Shown here in pieces: positions 45,056 through 53,127 of a DNA stretch of 64,000 bases. Below the pieces are notes generated by a model that saw only the letters and a list, made by a program, of their open reading frames with translations, did no database searches and was not told the origin of the DNA. The position numbers were made by a program, and so were the translations under genes. Source of the stretch: Hymenobacter sp. 5317J-9 (lineage in GTDB: Bacteria; Bacteroidota; Bacteroidia; Cytophagales; Hymenobacteraceae). The stretch spans positions 1,922,001-1,986,000 of the forward strand of contig NZ_CP095050.1 of the NCBI RefSeq assembly GCF_022921075.1, in the 5' to 3' direction. Every line of letters starts with the position of its first letter. Within the stretch, counting starts at the first letter, position 1.

Positions 45056-45165
45056 TTTCGTCAAGCCGCGGGCGCCGCGGTTCGTTTTTGTCCCCTTGCG
45101 TCGAGTTATTGAGGGTTGCGTCCCGCGCGAGCGGGAACCAGAACACGCGCAACCCCCGCCAGCAA

Positions 45166-45272
45166 TGGTGGCTTTAGCCCGGGTGTTCACCTCTTCCCAT
45201 TCCGAACAGAGCCGTTAAGCCCCGGTGCGCCTATGGTACTGCCTTCACCGGTGGGAGAGTCGGTCGCCGCCA
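45166..45272 (+). rRNA. 5S ribosomal RNA
   Basis: About 107 bases with TGGTGGC...GCCGCCA terminal pairing and the conserved core CACCTCTTCCCATTCCGAAC and GCCGTTAAGCCCCGG. A stem-loop (GGGTTGCG 45113-45120 with CGCAACCC 45148-45155, enclosing a second hairpin) lies just before it and may guide processing. Confidence 0.93.
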
Positions 45273-45582
45273 ACCTTTTTACCGCCCGTCCCCGGGCCGC
45301 TTTCGCCAGCGGCCCGGGGACGTCGCGTTTCCGGCCACCCCCAGCCGCCGCCCCGCCTCCGCCGGCCCGTGCGAAACGCCCCCGCCCGCCCGGCACGCCG
45401 CCGCCCTGAATGGCTCGGCAGTGGCCGCCTCCGTCCCCGGCAACAACGACTTTATTGTCAAAACTGAAATAAATTCGGCTCAAGAGTCATTTAGGGATTT
45501 CTCATGCAACAAGTTGGCTTGGATAGGGTACATTGGTGAAGTTTTCACTGTTCTGCCCATGCTGATTGTACGAGTATAAGTT
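45273..45582. other. Spacer between 5S and the BatA-like gene
   Basis: Apart from the hairpin at 45287-45322 I see no gene. The first half is extremely G+C-rich; at about 45440-45480 composition shifts abruptly to A+T-rich, which continues into the next gene. A weak promoter-like pair (TTGG then TACATTGG near 45510-45535) is present. Confidence 0.5.
45287..45322 (+). terminator. GC-rich hairpin ending the rRNA operon
   Basis: A perfect 15-bp stem (45287-45301 with 45308-45322) encloses TTCGCC. A short T run precedes it and no T run follows, so it may be a processing/pausing hairpin rather than a standard terminator. Confidence 0.6.
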
Positions 45583-47633
45583 ATGTCGTTATTATATCCG
45601 GGATTTTTGTTTGGACTTGGGGCTGTTGTTATTCCAATCATCATTCATTTACTACAACTACGAAAACCACAACGAGTACTTTTTACCAATAATGCAATTA
45701 TTCGTGATGTTGAACTGATAACAGTGCGACATCGTCGTGTTCAGCAACTAGTAATTCTTCTAGCTAGGATATTGGCTATAATTGCTTTGGTAATTGCGTT
45801 CTGTCAGCCTATTATCCCGACAAAAAACGGCCGAGTTGGGATTGCTAGTCAGTCAGTTGATGTATGGGCCGATAATTCGTTTAGCATGCAGGCGCCGAGA
45901 GCTACTGGTGAGCGGTTATTTGATGCTGCTGTAGACCAGGCTAAGGTGTTGGGCCAGTCGTTGGGAAGGTCAGAAAAGATTCATTTTGGCCAAGCGGGAA
46001 GCAGTGCTTTGGCAAAAGATGCTTTTTTGCAAAAGCTCGCAGAATTGCGGCTGGGAGGAAAGCCAGTGAGGCGAAATGTTGAGGGTAACTCTGGAGAAGC
46101 AGTTTATATCTTTTCGGATTTTCAACGGAACCAGTTTACTGCCAGTAATATAGAGTCTTTAGCGGGCGTCAGACAAACGTTGTTGATACCCATGGTAGCA
46201 AAGCCAACCGGCAATGCCTATGTTGACAGCTTATGGGTGGAAGATGCTTTTGTTCGAACGCGGGCCAATGTGGGATTGCACATCAAGGTTAGAAATGGGG
46301 GAAGTGCCGTGGTAAGTGATTGCCCGGTGAAAGTATACCTTGGAGCGAAGCAGGTAGCTGCTTTTCGGGTGACGGTTGAGCCTGAAGTTTCGGTAGAAAC
46401 GGTGGTGCAGGTTCAATTGGTGGATGAAGGAAACGCATTGGGGCGAGTGGTGATGGACGACCAGCCTGTATCCTTTGATAATACGTTCTATTTTACGCTA
46501 CAGCCAGCAACGTCTATTCGCATAGTTGAGATTGGAGAAGAGCCCGCGACTCAGCAAGCGTATGCCAACGAGCCCCTGTTTGCTTACGCATTCGCGAAAG
46601 CGGGCCAAATTGATTTTGGTGTCTTGAAGAAGGCCAACCTAGTAATTGTGCGCGAGCTAGCAGGGGTTGATGCTGGTTTGCGCGAAGAATTGGGGCAGGT
46701 GGTGAAGCGTGGGGGAAGTGTGGTAGTCGTGCCTCCGTCGGGGGAGCAGGCCGGAGTTCTTACCAGGCTCTGTTTAAGGAATTGGGGATTGGACAAGCGC
46801 AGTGGGAGAACGCTGCAGAAGTGCCTGAACTGCGAGAAGTGGCTATGCCCAGCGGCCAGGAGCCGTTTTTTCGCAATGTGTTTGGAGCGCAGTCGCGCGC
46901 GGTGACCATGCCGCGTGTGGCGCCGGTATTGCGGTGGGCGCGGACGGGCACCGACATTCTCCAGATGCGGGACGGGGAGAGTTACTTAGCTGAATTTGCA
47001 GCAGGCAAGGGAAAAGTATATGTGTTTTCGGCGCCGCTGGCGCGGCCTTACTCAGATTTTACGGAGCACGCGTTGTTTGTTCCGGTTATGTACCGGCTGG
47101 CGATGCTGAGCTACCGCAACGAGCACCTGCCTGCTTACAGGCTGACGCAGCCGATAGTAAATCTGCAATTGCCGGAGCAGCTTGCCACGGCGAAGGGCTC
47201 GGCTGAAGACGAGGCCAGCATTCGGTTGGTGAAGGACAGCCTCGTGCTCATTCCCACTCAGCGCCGGCAGGGCAGCCAAGTGCGGGTGGAATTGCCGGCG
47301 GGCATGGACGCGCCGGGGTTTTACCAGGTGCAGCGAGCCGGAAAGGTGCTGACGACTTTGGCCTTAAACGCCGACAAAGCAGAATCCGAACTCGCGGCGT
47401 ACTCGGCGGATGAGCTTCGCCGATTGATTGGGCCTAACCACCCGAACATTCGGGTGGTGGAGAGTGCCGCTGATGCTGCGGGCCTGCGGGCGTTGCAAGC
47501 CGAGCAAACCGGCACCCCGCTGTGGCGGTACTGGGTGCTGCTGGCGCTGCTGGCGTTGCTGGCGGAGGTGCTGTTGGTGCGATTTGGGCGGCGCGGAAAC
47601 GGTGTGCCGGTTCGGACGCCGGTGGCGGCTTAG
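45583..47633 (+). pseudogene. BatA-domain membrane protein, interrupted by a single frameshift
   Basis: Two overlapping frames encode one protein of about 680 residues. The first frame starts MSLLYPGFLFGLGAVVIPII and has the two N-terminal membrane helices of the aerotolerance regulator BatA N-terminal domain (PF07584), a von Willebrand-like region (VDVWADNSFSMQAP), and stays family-like up to SVVVVPPSG near 46740. The second frame continues with SSYQALFKELGIGQAQWEN and ends in a membrane helix (WVLLALLALLAEVLLVRF). One missing G in the run 46740-46744 explains the break: adding a G gives PPSGGAGRSSYQALF. This is either a real mutation or a homopolymer reading error. The 5' half is A+T-rich compared with the 3' half. 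The intact protein would be an inner-membrane protein of unknown exact role. Confidence 0.82.
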
Positions 47634-47709
47634 GGATACGTGCTGGGTGGCAAGGGCGCGACGAACCTACGCGCGCACGTAACTTGCCGCTTCAATTCAC
47701 TGGTAACTT

Positions 47710-48267
47710 ATGGCTGTTTCCTCTTCTGACTCTGCTCCGCGCTACGTTCCCGATTCGCGCCGGCTGGTCATTGGGCTGGCGCTTCGCTTTGGCATTGGGG
47801 TGGGCTTGGTGTGCGTGCTGTGGATGGTGGGGCTGCAACTTGCTGGCAACAATGGCTTTGGGCCAAAGCAATTGATGGCTCAGCTGCTGGTGCCGATGGC
47901 GGCCGTGGCTAGCCAATGGGTGCTGCGCCGCTCCGTGAAACCTAACAAGCCTGGGTTGGGGCGCTCCCTGGGAGTGGGCGTGCTGACGGTTTTGCTGGCG
48001 GCGGCGGTGTCGGCGGTAGGGGTATTGGCGCTGGCTGCGGGGGCCGGACCGACGGCCGTGGCCCAGCACCGTGCCGAGGTGAAAGAAATTGTGCAGGCCC
48101 AGCAACGGCTGGCGGACAAGGGGACGGTGACGGCCACGCAGCGTGCGCAGCAGCTGCAGAAAGTGGAGGCGCTGACCGTGGGCGACATGGCCAGCAGCAA
48201 TTTTCTGCAGGTATTGGTGCTGGGATTGGTGCTGGCGGTGCCAGCGGGGATATTTCTACGAGAATAA
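47710..48267 (+). CDS. DUF4199-like membrane protein
   Basis: This 185-residue protein has four predicted membrane helices: VIGLALRFGIGVGLVCVLWM, the QLLVPMAAVASQWV region, LGVGVLTVLLAAAVSAVGVL, and the C-terminal FLQVLVLGLVLAVPAGIFL. A charged soluble segment (QHRAEVKEIVQAQQRLADKG) lies before the last helix. The layout matches the DUF4199 protein encoded next, although the sequences are diverged. Function is unknown. It follows the broken BatA-like gene by 77 bases and precedes a second DUF4199 gene, so it is probably in the same transcription unit. Confidence 0.65.
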   Translation: MAVSSSDSAPRYVPDSRRLVIGLALRFGIGVGLVCVLWMVGLQLAGNNGFGPKQLMAQLLVPMAAVASQWVLRRSVKPNKPGLGRSLGVGVLTVLLAAAVSAVGVLALAAGAGPTAVAQHRAEVKEIVQAQQRLADKGTVTATQRAQQLQKVEALTVGDMASSNFLQVLVLGLVLAVPAGIFLRE

Positions 48268-48304
48268 TTTTTTATACCTTTCGCCCCACATTTTACCTGC
48301 GCCC

Positions 48305-48841
48305 ATGGAAACTAATGCTACTCCTGTAACCACCACTTCTGTAGCCCTGCACTACGGCTTGCTATTAGCCGCGAGCGGCATATTAGTCGATTTTCTTGTT
48401 CGAATTGCCAATTTTAGCTTTTTGACCTATGGCATAGTGGCTGGGCTTACAGCACTAATTGTGACGATAGTCTGGATTGTACTTGCTCATTCTGCCTTCA
48501 AAAAAGCGAACAATGGGTTGATGACATTCAAGCAAGGGTTAATTATTGCTATGATAATGGTTTTGCTTTCCGCAATTATAGCAAGCCTTTTTAATTTCCT
48601 CTATCTGAATTACATCGATGAAGATTTTGTCGAGAGAATGAAAGCTGGCATGACTGAGTTCATGGAGAAAAATAATGTTCCAGAAGACCAAATAGCCAAA
48701 AGCACGGCCAAGTTTGATGAGATGAACGTGGGTATAGTTCAGTCACTGCTAAACGGACTGAAAAACGGCGTAATAGGCGGACTTGTCTTGGGCGCATTGA
48801 TTACCGCATTTACCAAACGCAGCCACCCCGAGTTTGAATAA
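48305..48841 (+). CDS. DUF4199 domain-containing membrane protein
   Basis: The 178-residue product has four membrane helices (ALHYGLLLAASGILVDFLV, YGIVAGLTALIVTIVWIVLA, GLIIAMIMVLLSAIIASLF, NGVIGGLVLGALITAF) and the typical soluble stretch LYLNYIDEDFVERMKAGMTE, matching DUF4199 (PF13858). It is A+T-rich compared with both neighbours. A promoter-like TACCTTTC (48275-48282) lies 22 bases upstream. Its stop overlaps the start of the following glycosyltransferase, so the two are probably translationally linked. In other Bacteroidota such proteins are found beside polyprenyl-phosphate glycosyltransferases; its role is unknown. Confidence 0.85.
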   Translation: METNATPVTTTSVALHYGLLLAASGILVDFLVRIANFSFLTYGIVAGLTALIVTIVWIVLAHSAFKKANNGLMTFKQGLIIAMIMVLLSAIIASLFNFLYLNYIDEDFVERMKAGMTEFMEKNNVPEDQIAKSTAKFDEMNVGIVQSLLNGLKNGVIGGLVLGALITAFTKRSHPEFE

Positions 48842-49814
48842 ATCAGCCACTGCTGCCTTTCCGGTGGAGATATCCATCGTGATTCCTTTGCTCAACGAAG
48901 CAGAGTCTCTGCCGGAGCTGACCCGATGGATTGCCCAGGTGCTTCGCCCACGCGGGCTCACCTATGAGGTGATTTTGATTGACGACGGGTCGACGGATAC
49001 CTCCTGGGAGGTCATTGAGTCCCTGGCGGCCGATGATGCGGCGCTACGAGGCATTCGTTTCAACCGGAATTATGGCAAGTCGGCGGCGCTGAACGTGGGA
49101 TTTGAGGCGGCACGGGGCCGGGTGGTGTGCACCATGGACGCCGACCTGCAGGACTCGCCCGAAGAACTGCCCGAACTGTACCGCATGATTGTGGAAGACA
49201 AGTTCGACCTCGTGAGCGGATGGAAGCAAAAGCGGTATGACCCGCTGTCGAAAACCATTCCGACCAAGCTGTTCAACGGCGCCACGCGGCTGATGTCGGG
49301 CATTCAGCTGCACGATTTTAACTGCGGGCTGAAGTCGTATGACTCGCGCGTGGTGAAGAGCATTGAGGTGTACGGCGAAATGCACCGCTACATTCCGGTG
49401 ATTGCCAAGTGGAACGGCTTCCGCAAGATTGGCGAGAAGGTGGTGCAGCATCAGGAGCGCAAGTACGGCTACACCAAATTCGGCCTGGAGCGGTTCATCT
49501 TCGGGTTTCTGGACCTGCTGAGCATCACGTTTGTGGGGCGCTTCCGGCGGGCGCCGATGCACTTCTTTGGCACGCTCGGCACGCTCTCGTTTATGCTCGG
49601 GCTGTTGATAACCCTGTGGCTGACGGGCGAGAAGGTGTGGCTTTCGCTGCACAACCTGAAAGCGCGGCAGGTGACGGAGCAGCCCCTGTTTTTCCTGGCG
49701 CTCACGGCGGTGGTGGTGGGCGTGGTGCTGTTTGTGGCGGGCTTTCTGGGCGAGATGATACAGCTCAACGGCCCGCGCCGGAACGACTACCTGGTGCGCG
49801 AAACGGTGAACTGA
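48834..49814 (+). CDS. Family 2 glycosyltransferase (polyprenyl-phosphate type)
   Basis: This 326-residue protein has a GT-A catalytic domain (ISIVIPLLNEAESLPEL, VILIDDGSTDTSW, CTMDADLQDSPEELPEL with the DxD-like Asp pair, FNCGLKSYDSRVV) and two C-terminal membrane helices (FGTLGTLSFMLGLLITLWL; FFLALTAVVVGVVLFVAGFL). This is the plan of GtrB/ArnC-like enzymes that move a sugar from a nucleotide donor to undecaprenyl phosphate at the inner membrane. The start is TTG at 48834, overlapping the DUF4199 stop, or GTG at 48864. A GT4 gene follows after 22 bases. Confidence 0.88.
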   Translation: MNKSATAAFPVEISIVIPLLNEAESLPELTRWIAQVLRPRGLTYEVILIDDGSTDTSWEVIESLAADDAALRGIRFNRNYGKSAALNVGFEAARGRVVCTMDADLQDSPEELPELYRMIVEDKFDLVSGWKQKRYDPLSKTIPTKLFNGATRLMSGIQLHDFNCGLKSYDSRVVKSIEVYGEMHRYIPVIAKWNGFRKIGEKVVQHQERKYGYTKFGLERFIFGFLDLLSITFVGRFRRAPMHFFGTLGTLSFMLGLLITLWLTGEKVWLSLHNLKARQVTEQPLFFLALTAVVVGVVLFVAGFLGEMIQLNGPRRNDYLVRETVN

Positions 49815-49836
49815 TTTTTCTCTTACCCAATAGTCT

Positions 49837-50973
49837 ATGCGCGTCGTCATCATCGGCCCGGCTTACCCGTTGCGCGGCGGGTTGGCCACCTACAACGAGC
49901 GGCTGGCGCGGGCTTTTCGCGAAGCGGGCGACGAGGTGCGGCTGGTAACGTTTTCCCTGCAATACCCCAATTTTCTGTTTCCGGGCCAGACCCAGTTCAG
50001 CACCGAGCCGGGGCCGGCCGATTTGAACATTGAAGTCAGCCTGAACTCGGTAAACCCGCTGTCGTGGCTGGCGGTGGGGCGTCGGCTGCGACGTGAGCGG
50101 CCCGATGTGGTGATTTTCCGGTTCTGGCTGCCGTTTATGGGGCCGGCGCTGGGCACGGTGGCGCGGCTGGTGCGCGGCAACGGCCACACCCGCGTGGTGG
50201 CCATTACCGACAACGTCATTCCGCACGAGAAGCGGCCGGGCGACGGGCCGCTGACGCGCTACTTCCTGAGCGCCTGCGACGGGTTCGTGACCATGAGCCG
50301 CAGCGTGCTCGACGACCTGCGCGGGCTGGGCTTCGGTACCAAACCGGCCCTGTACCGGCCGCATCCGCTCTACGACAACTTCGGGCCGATTAAGCTCAAA
50401 GCGGACGCGTTGGCCGCGTTGAACCTGGCCGACACGGCGGGCTATTTATTGTTCTTCGGCTTTATTCGGGCCTACAAAGGGCTCGATATTCTGCTCGAAG
50501 CCTGGGCTGATGCCCGCGTGGCGGCGCTGCCCATCAAGCTGATTATTGCCGGCGAGTTTTACGAAGATGCCGCGCCATACGAGGCGCTCATTCGGCAGCA
50601 TCAACTGGAAAGCCGGATTGTGCGAGCCACCGATTTCATCCCAAATGAAAAGGTGGTGGACTATTTCTGCGCGGCCGATTTGGTGTTACAGCCCTACAAA
50701 AACGCCACGCAAAGCGGCGTGTCGCAGATTGCCTATCATTTCGAACGGCCCATGCTGGTAACGGATGTGGGCGGGCTGGCCGAGCTGATTCCGGACGGCG
50801 TGGTGGGGTACGTGGTGCCGCCCACTCCGGCCGCCATTGCCGATGCTATTGTGGATTTTTATACCAACCGGCGCGAGGCGACCTTCACGGCCGGCGTGCG
50901 CGAGCAGAAAAAGCAATTCTCGTGGCCGGTGATGGTGGCGGCGCTGAAGGAAGTGGCCGGCAAGTTGACCTAA
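49837..50973 (+). CDS. Family 4 glycosyltransferase
   Basis: The 378-residue GT-B protein starts VVIIGPAYPLRGGLATYNERLARAF, the glycine-rich acceptor loop of GT4 enzymes, and has the C-terminal donor site YLLFFGFIRAYKGLDILLEA (with the KG motif) and LQPYKNATQSGVSQIAYHF leading to DVGGLAE, in the usual E-x7-E position. It should transfer a sugar from a nucleotide or GDP/UDP donor to a glycan in envelope synthesis. It is 22 bases downstream of the GT2 gene, so they probably share an operon. Exact donor and acceptor are unknown. Confidence 0.88.
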   Translation: MRVVIIGPAYPLRGGLATYNERLARAFREAGDEVRLVTFSLQYPNFLFPGQTQFSTEPGPADLNIEVSLNSVNPLSWLAVGRRLRRERPDVVIFRFWLPFMGPALGTVARLVRGNGHTRVVAITDNVIPHEKRPGDGPLTRYFLSACDGFVTMSRSVLDDLRGLGFGTKPALYRPHPLYDNFGPIKLKADALAALNLADTAGYLLFFGFIRAYKGLDILLEAWADARVAALPIKLIIAGEFYEDAAPYEALIRQHQLESRIVRATDFIPNEKVVDYFCAADLVLQPYKNATQSGVSQIAYHFERPMLVTDVGGLAELIPDGVVGYVVPPTPAAIADAIVDFYTNRREATFTAGVREQKKQFSWPVMVAALKEVAGKLT

Positions 50974-50993
50974 TTCGCCCCAAAACCTCGCCC

Positions 50994-51422
50994 ATGAGCG
51001 CCGCCACTACCGCCGAAGCATTCGAAGCATTCGAAGCATTCATTGCCGCCCTGCCCGCCGAGCGGCAGGAACCGGCGCGGCAGTTGTGGGAATTGGTGCG
51101 CGCGACTGTGCCAGCAGGCTACACCGAACACATTGGGCGGAAATACCTGGAGTTCCGGGCCGGCAAGGAAATGTGCCTGGCCCTGGCCAACCAGAAAAAT
51201 TACCTTAGCCTGCATCTACTACCCGTGTACATGATGCCGGGCTTGCGCGAGCGGTTGCTGGCCGCCGCCCCGAAGCTGAAGATGGGCAAGGGGTGCCTTA
51301 ACTTCAAACGCCTTGAGGAGCTGCCGCTGCCGGCACTGTCTGAGGTAATTGCCGCCACGCCGATGGCCGACTTTCTGGCGCACATGCAGGCGGTGCGAAC
51401 CGCTAACCGCGTAAAAAATTAA
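50994..51422 (+). CDS. YdhG/DUF1801-like protein
   Basis: The 142-residue protein resembles the small cytosolic DUF1801/YdhG family (sometimes called iron-chaperone or frataxin-like): YTEHIGRKYLEFRAGKEMCLALANQKNYLSLHLLPVYM, LKMGKGCLNFKRLEELPLPAL. ATG at 50994 gives MSAATTAEAFEAFEAFIAAL; the A-F-E repeats come from three exact copies of GAAGCATTC (51015-51041). It ends within the 3' end of the convergent GT9 gene with a three-base stop overlap. Biochemical role is uncertain. Confidence 0.72.
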   Translation: MSAATTAEAFEAFEAFIAALPAERQEPARQLWELVRATVPAGYTEHIGRKYLEFRAGKEMCLALANQKNYLSLHLLPVYMMPGLRERLLAAAPKLKMGKGCLNFKRLEELPLPALSEVIAATPMADFLAHMQAVRTANRVKN

Positions 51423-52534
51423 GCAACCGGCGCTGCGAGCGGCACACTTTTCTGCACGGCATGCAGCACCTTGGCGGCCGGCAAATCCTCCATGCAGCTG
51501 GTGCCCAGGCGGCAGGTGCCGCGGTAGAAACACACGCAGTCCTTGTTGGGCTGCACGAGCTGGCCACGGCCGTAGAGGTCGAATTCGTGCGGGTTGAAGA
51601 TGTTGTTCATCAGGATGGTGGGCTTGCGCAGCGCGATGCTGATGTGCATGCCCATGGTCACCTGCGTCACGATGCCGTCCATTTGGTGCATCAGGTTGAT
51701 GAACTGGGGGAGGGGGAAGGTGCCCAGATAGGCCGCGCCCGTAGCGGCGTGCAGCTCGCGGTTGCGGGCGTCTTCTGCCTCGCCGCCCAACAGCACGGGC
51801 GTGTAGCCGGCCGCCTGCAGGCCGTGGATGAGCTCAATCCACTTTTCGGTGCTCCAGAGGCGGGTGGTCCACCGGTCGCCGCAGCCGGTGTTGAGGCCGA
51901 TGCGGGGGCGGGCGGTGGGCAGGGCGGCCCAGTTGTAGCCTTTGTCCTCGTGGGTGTCGAACACGTATTCTTCGCCGCGGAAATCGAAGCCGCAGAGCTC
52001 AAAGATTTCCTGCACGTAGGGCTTGGTGTTGGCCAGGCTGGTTTGGTCGAATACGCCGGTGAGGAATTTGTGCTCGGCCAGCGCGTTCACGGGCCAGGCC
52101 ACGCCGTCGTAGGGGCGCAGGGCGTAGCCGTACTTTTCCTTGGCTTCGATGCTGTTCAGCAGCGCGCAGGCCTCTTTTTCCTTGTCGAGATTGATAACAA
52201 CGTCGAACTGCCGACCCTGCAGCTGCAGCGCGCTGGCGAAATCGAACTTCAGAATCTCCTCAATCTCGCCCTGGGGCAGAATGGCCGGCGTGTGCGTGAG
52301 CCAGGTGATGTAGCACCCCGGCCGCTCCTGGCGCAGGCGGCGCAACAGCGGCGTGGTCCGGATGACGTCGCCAATGGCCCCGAGCTTGATGATGAGCACG
52401 CGGCTGGTCACGGGCGCATACACGGGGCAGCCTTCGCACACGTAGCCGTCGGTTTTGTTGGGGCGGCAGGGCAGGTCGCCGCGGAAATGGCGGCAGTCGG
52501 GGTTGACCAGGGTGTGGTGCAGCAGGTGAGGCAC
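51419..52534 (-). CDS. Family 9 glycosyltransferase (heptosyltransferase-like) with cysteine clusters
   Basis: This 371-residue protein has the GT9 fold of lipopolysaccharide heptosyltransferases: VLIIKLGAIGDVIRTTPLLRRLRQ, then WLTHTPAILP, INLDKEKEACALL, NTGCGDRWTTRLWSTEKW, and VTQVTMGMHISIALRKPTILM. It should transfer heptose or a related sugar to the lipopolysaccharide core. Unusual features are an N-terminal cluster Cys-x8-Cys-x10-Cys-x2-Cys (in NPDCRHFRGDLPC...CEGCP) and a C-terminal set in CVCFYRGTCRLGTSCM. These could bind a metal. I place the start at GTG 52534, because a TTG at 52564 would overlap the promoter box. Confidence 0.85.
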   Translation of the reverse strand: MPHLLHHTLVNPDCRHFRGDLPCRPNKTDGYVCEGCPVYAPVTSRVLIIKLGAIGDVIRTTPLLRRLRQERPGCYITWLTHTPAILPQGEIEEILKFDFASALQLQGRQFDVVINLDKEKEACALLNSIEAKEKYGYALRPYDGVAWPVNALAEHKFLTGVFDQTSLANTKPYVQEIFELCGFDFRGEEYVFDTHEDKGYNWAALPTARPRIGLNTGCGDRWTTRLWSTEKWIELIHGLQAAGYTPVLLGGEAEDARNRELHAATGAAYLGTFPLPQFINLMHQMDGIVTQVTMGMHISIALRKPTILMNNIFNPHEFDLYGRGQLVQPNKDCVCFYRGTCRLGTSCMEDLPAAKVLHAVQKSVPLAAPVA

Positions 52535-52561
52535 GGCGGCAAGAGGCAGGAGATGAAAGGG

Positions 52562-52569
52562 CAAAAGTA
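52562..52569 (-). promoter_or_regulatory. -7 promoter box for the GT9 gene
   Basis: Minus-strand TACTTTTG (52569-52562) matches TAnnTTTG and lies 27 bases upstream of the chosen GTG start. It supports that start over the TTG at 52564. Confidence 0.55.
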
Positions 52570-52581
52570 GCCCGGCCGTGC

Positions 52582-53082
52582 TTACAAGCCCACGCTGAAC
52601 TTGCCGTTCGAGACCGATTTGGACGCGCCCGTGTTTAGGTTGATGCCCGTGAAGGTGAACGTGCCGGTTACTTCGGTGGCCGATAGCGCCGTGACCACAA
52701 TGGTGCCTGCCCCCGTCACTGTGCCCGTGCCCGTGGAGCCCGCAAAGTACACGCCCACGGTGCCGCCTGCGCTGGCGGTGTAGGCGGCCGTCGCGCTCGA
52801 GTTAGGCCCGAACGTATAGGTGCCCACGGCGTTGGGGAACTCCAGCGAAAGAAAGGTGGCACTGCCCGGGACGCTACCGGCAACCGAAAGCGTATTCGAA
52901 AACTTTTGCGACTGCAGGGTAGTGGTTTTCAGGGCAGCGCCGTCGGCGGTCCAGCTCATTTCGCGGGTGGGCGCGGCCACGGGGTCATCTTTCTTGGAAG
53001 AAGAACAGGCGGCCAGGGAGGTAAGCGCCAGTAGAATGGCCGTGCGGCCGGAAAATAAAGGCAGGGGTAAGGTTGTCAGCAT
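52582..53082 (-). CDS. Predicted lipoprotein, beta-rich, function unknown
   Basis: The 166-residue product starts MLTTLPLPLFSGRTAILLALTSLAACSSSKKDD, with a lipobox LAAC and a charged SSSKKDD sequence after the lipidated Cys, fit for outer-membrane retention in Bacteroidota. The rest is Thr/Ser/Gly-rich strands (TGTVTGAGTIVVTALSATEVTGTFTFTGIN), ending SNGKFSVGL, similar to DUF6252-type lipoproteins. An upstream ATG at 53121 is possible but would push the signal peptide inward. It sits between purB and the GT9 gene on the same strand. I do not recognise a function. Confidence 0.7.
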   Translation of the reverse strand: MLTTLPLPLFSGRTAILLALTSLAACSSSKKDDPVAAPTREMSWTADGAALKTTTLQSQKFSNTLSVAGSVPGSATFLSLEFPNAVGTYTFGPNSSATAAYTASAGGTVGVYFAGSTGTGTVTGAGTIVVTALSATEVTGTFTFTGINLNTGASKSVSNGKFSVGL

Positions 53083-53127
53083 CGGGAAAGGAATAAAGAA
53101 TGGAGAGGTAAAGCCGCGCAAAAAGCG

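Noticed and set aside
46735..46790. Programmed -1 ribosomal frameshift in the BatA-like gene
   Set aside because: No slippery heptamer or clear downstream pseudoknot; a lost G in a G run explains the break better.
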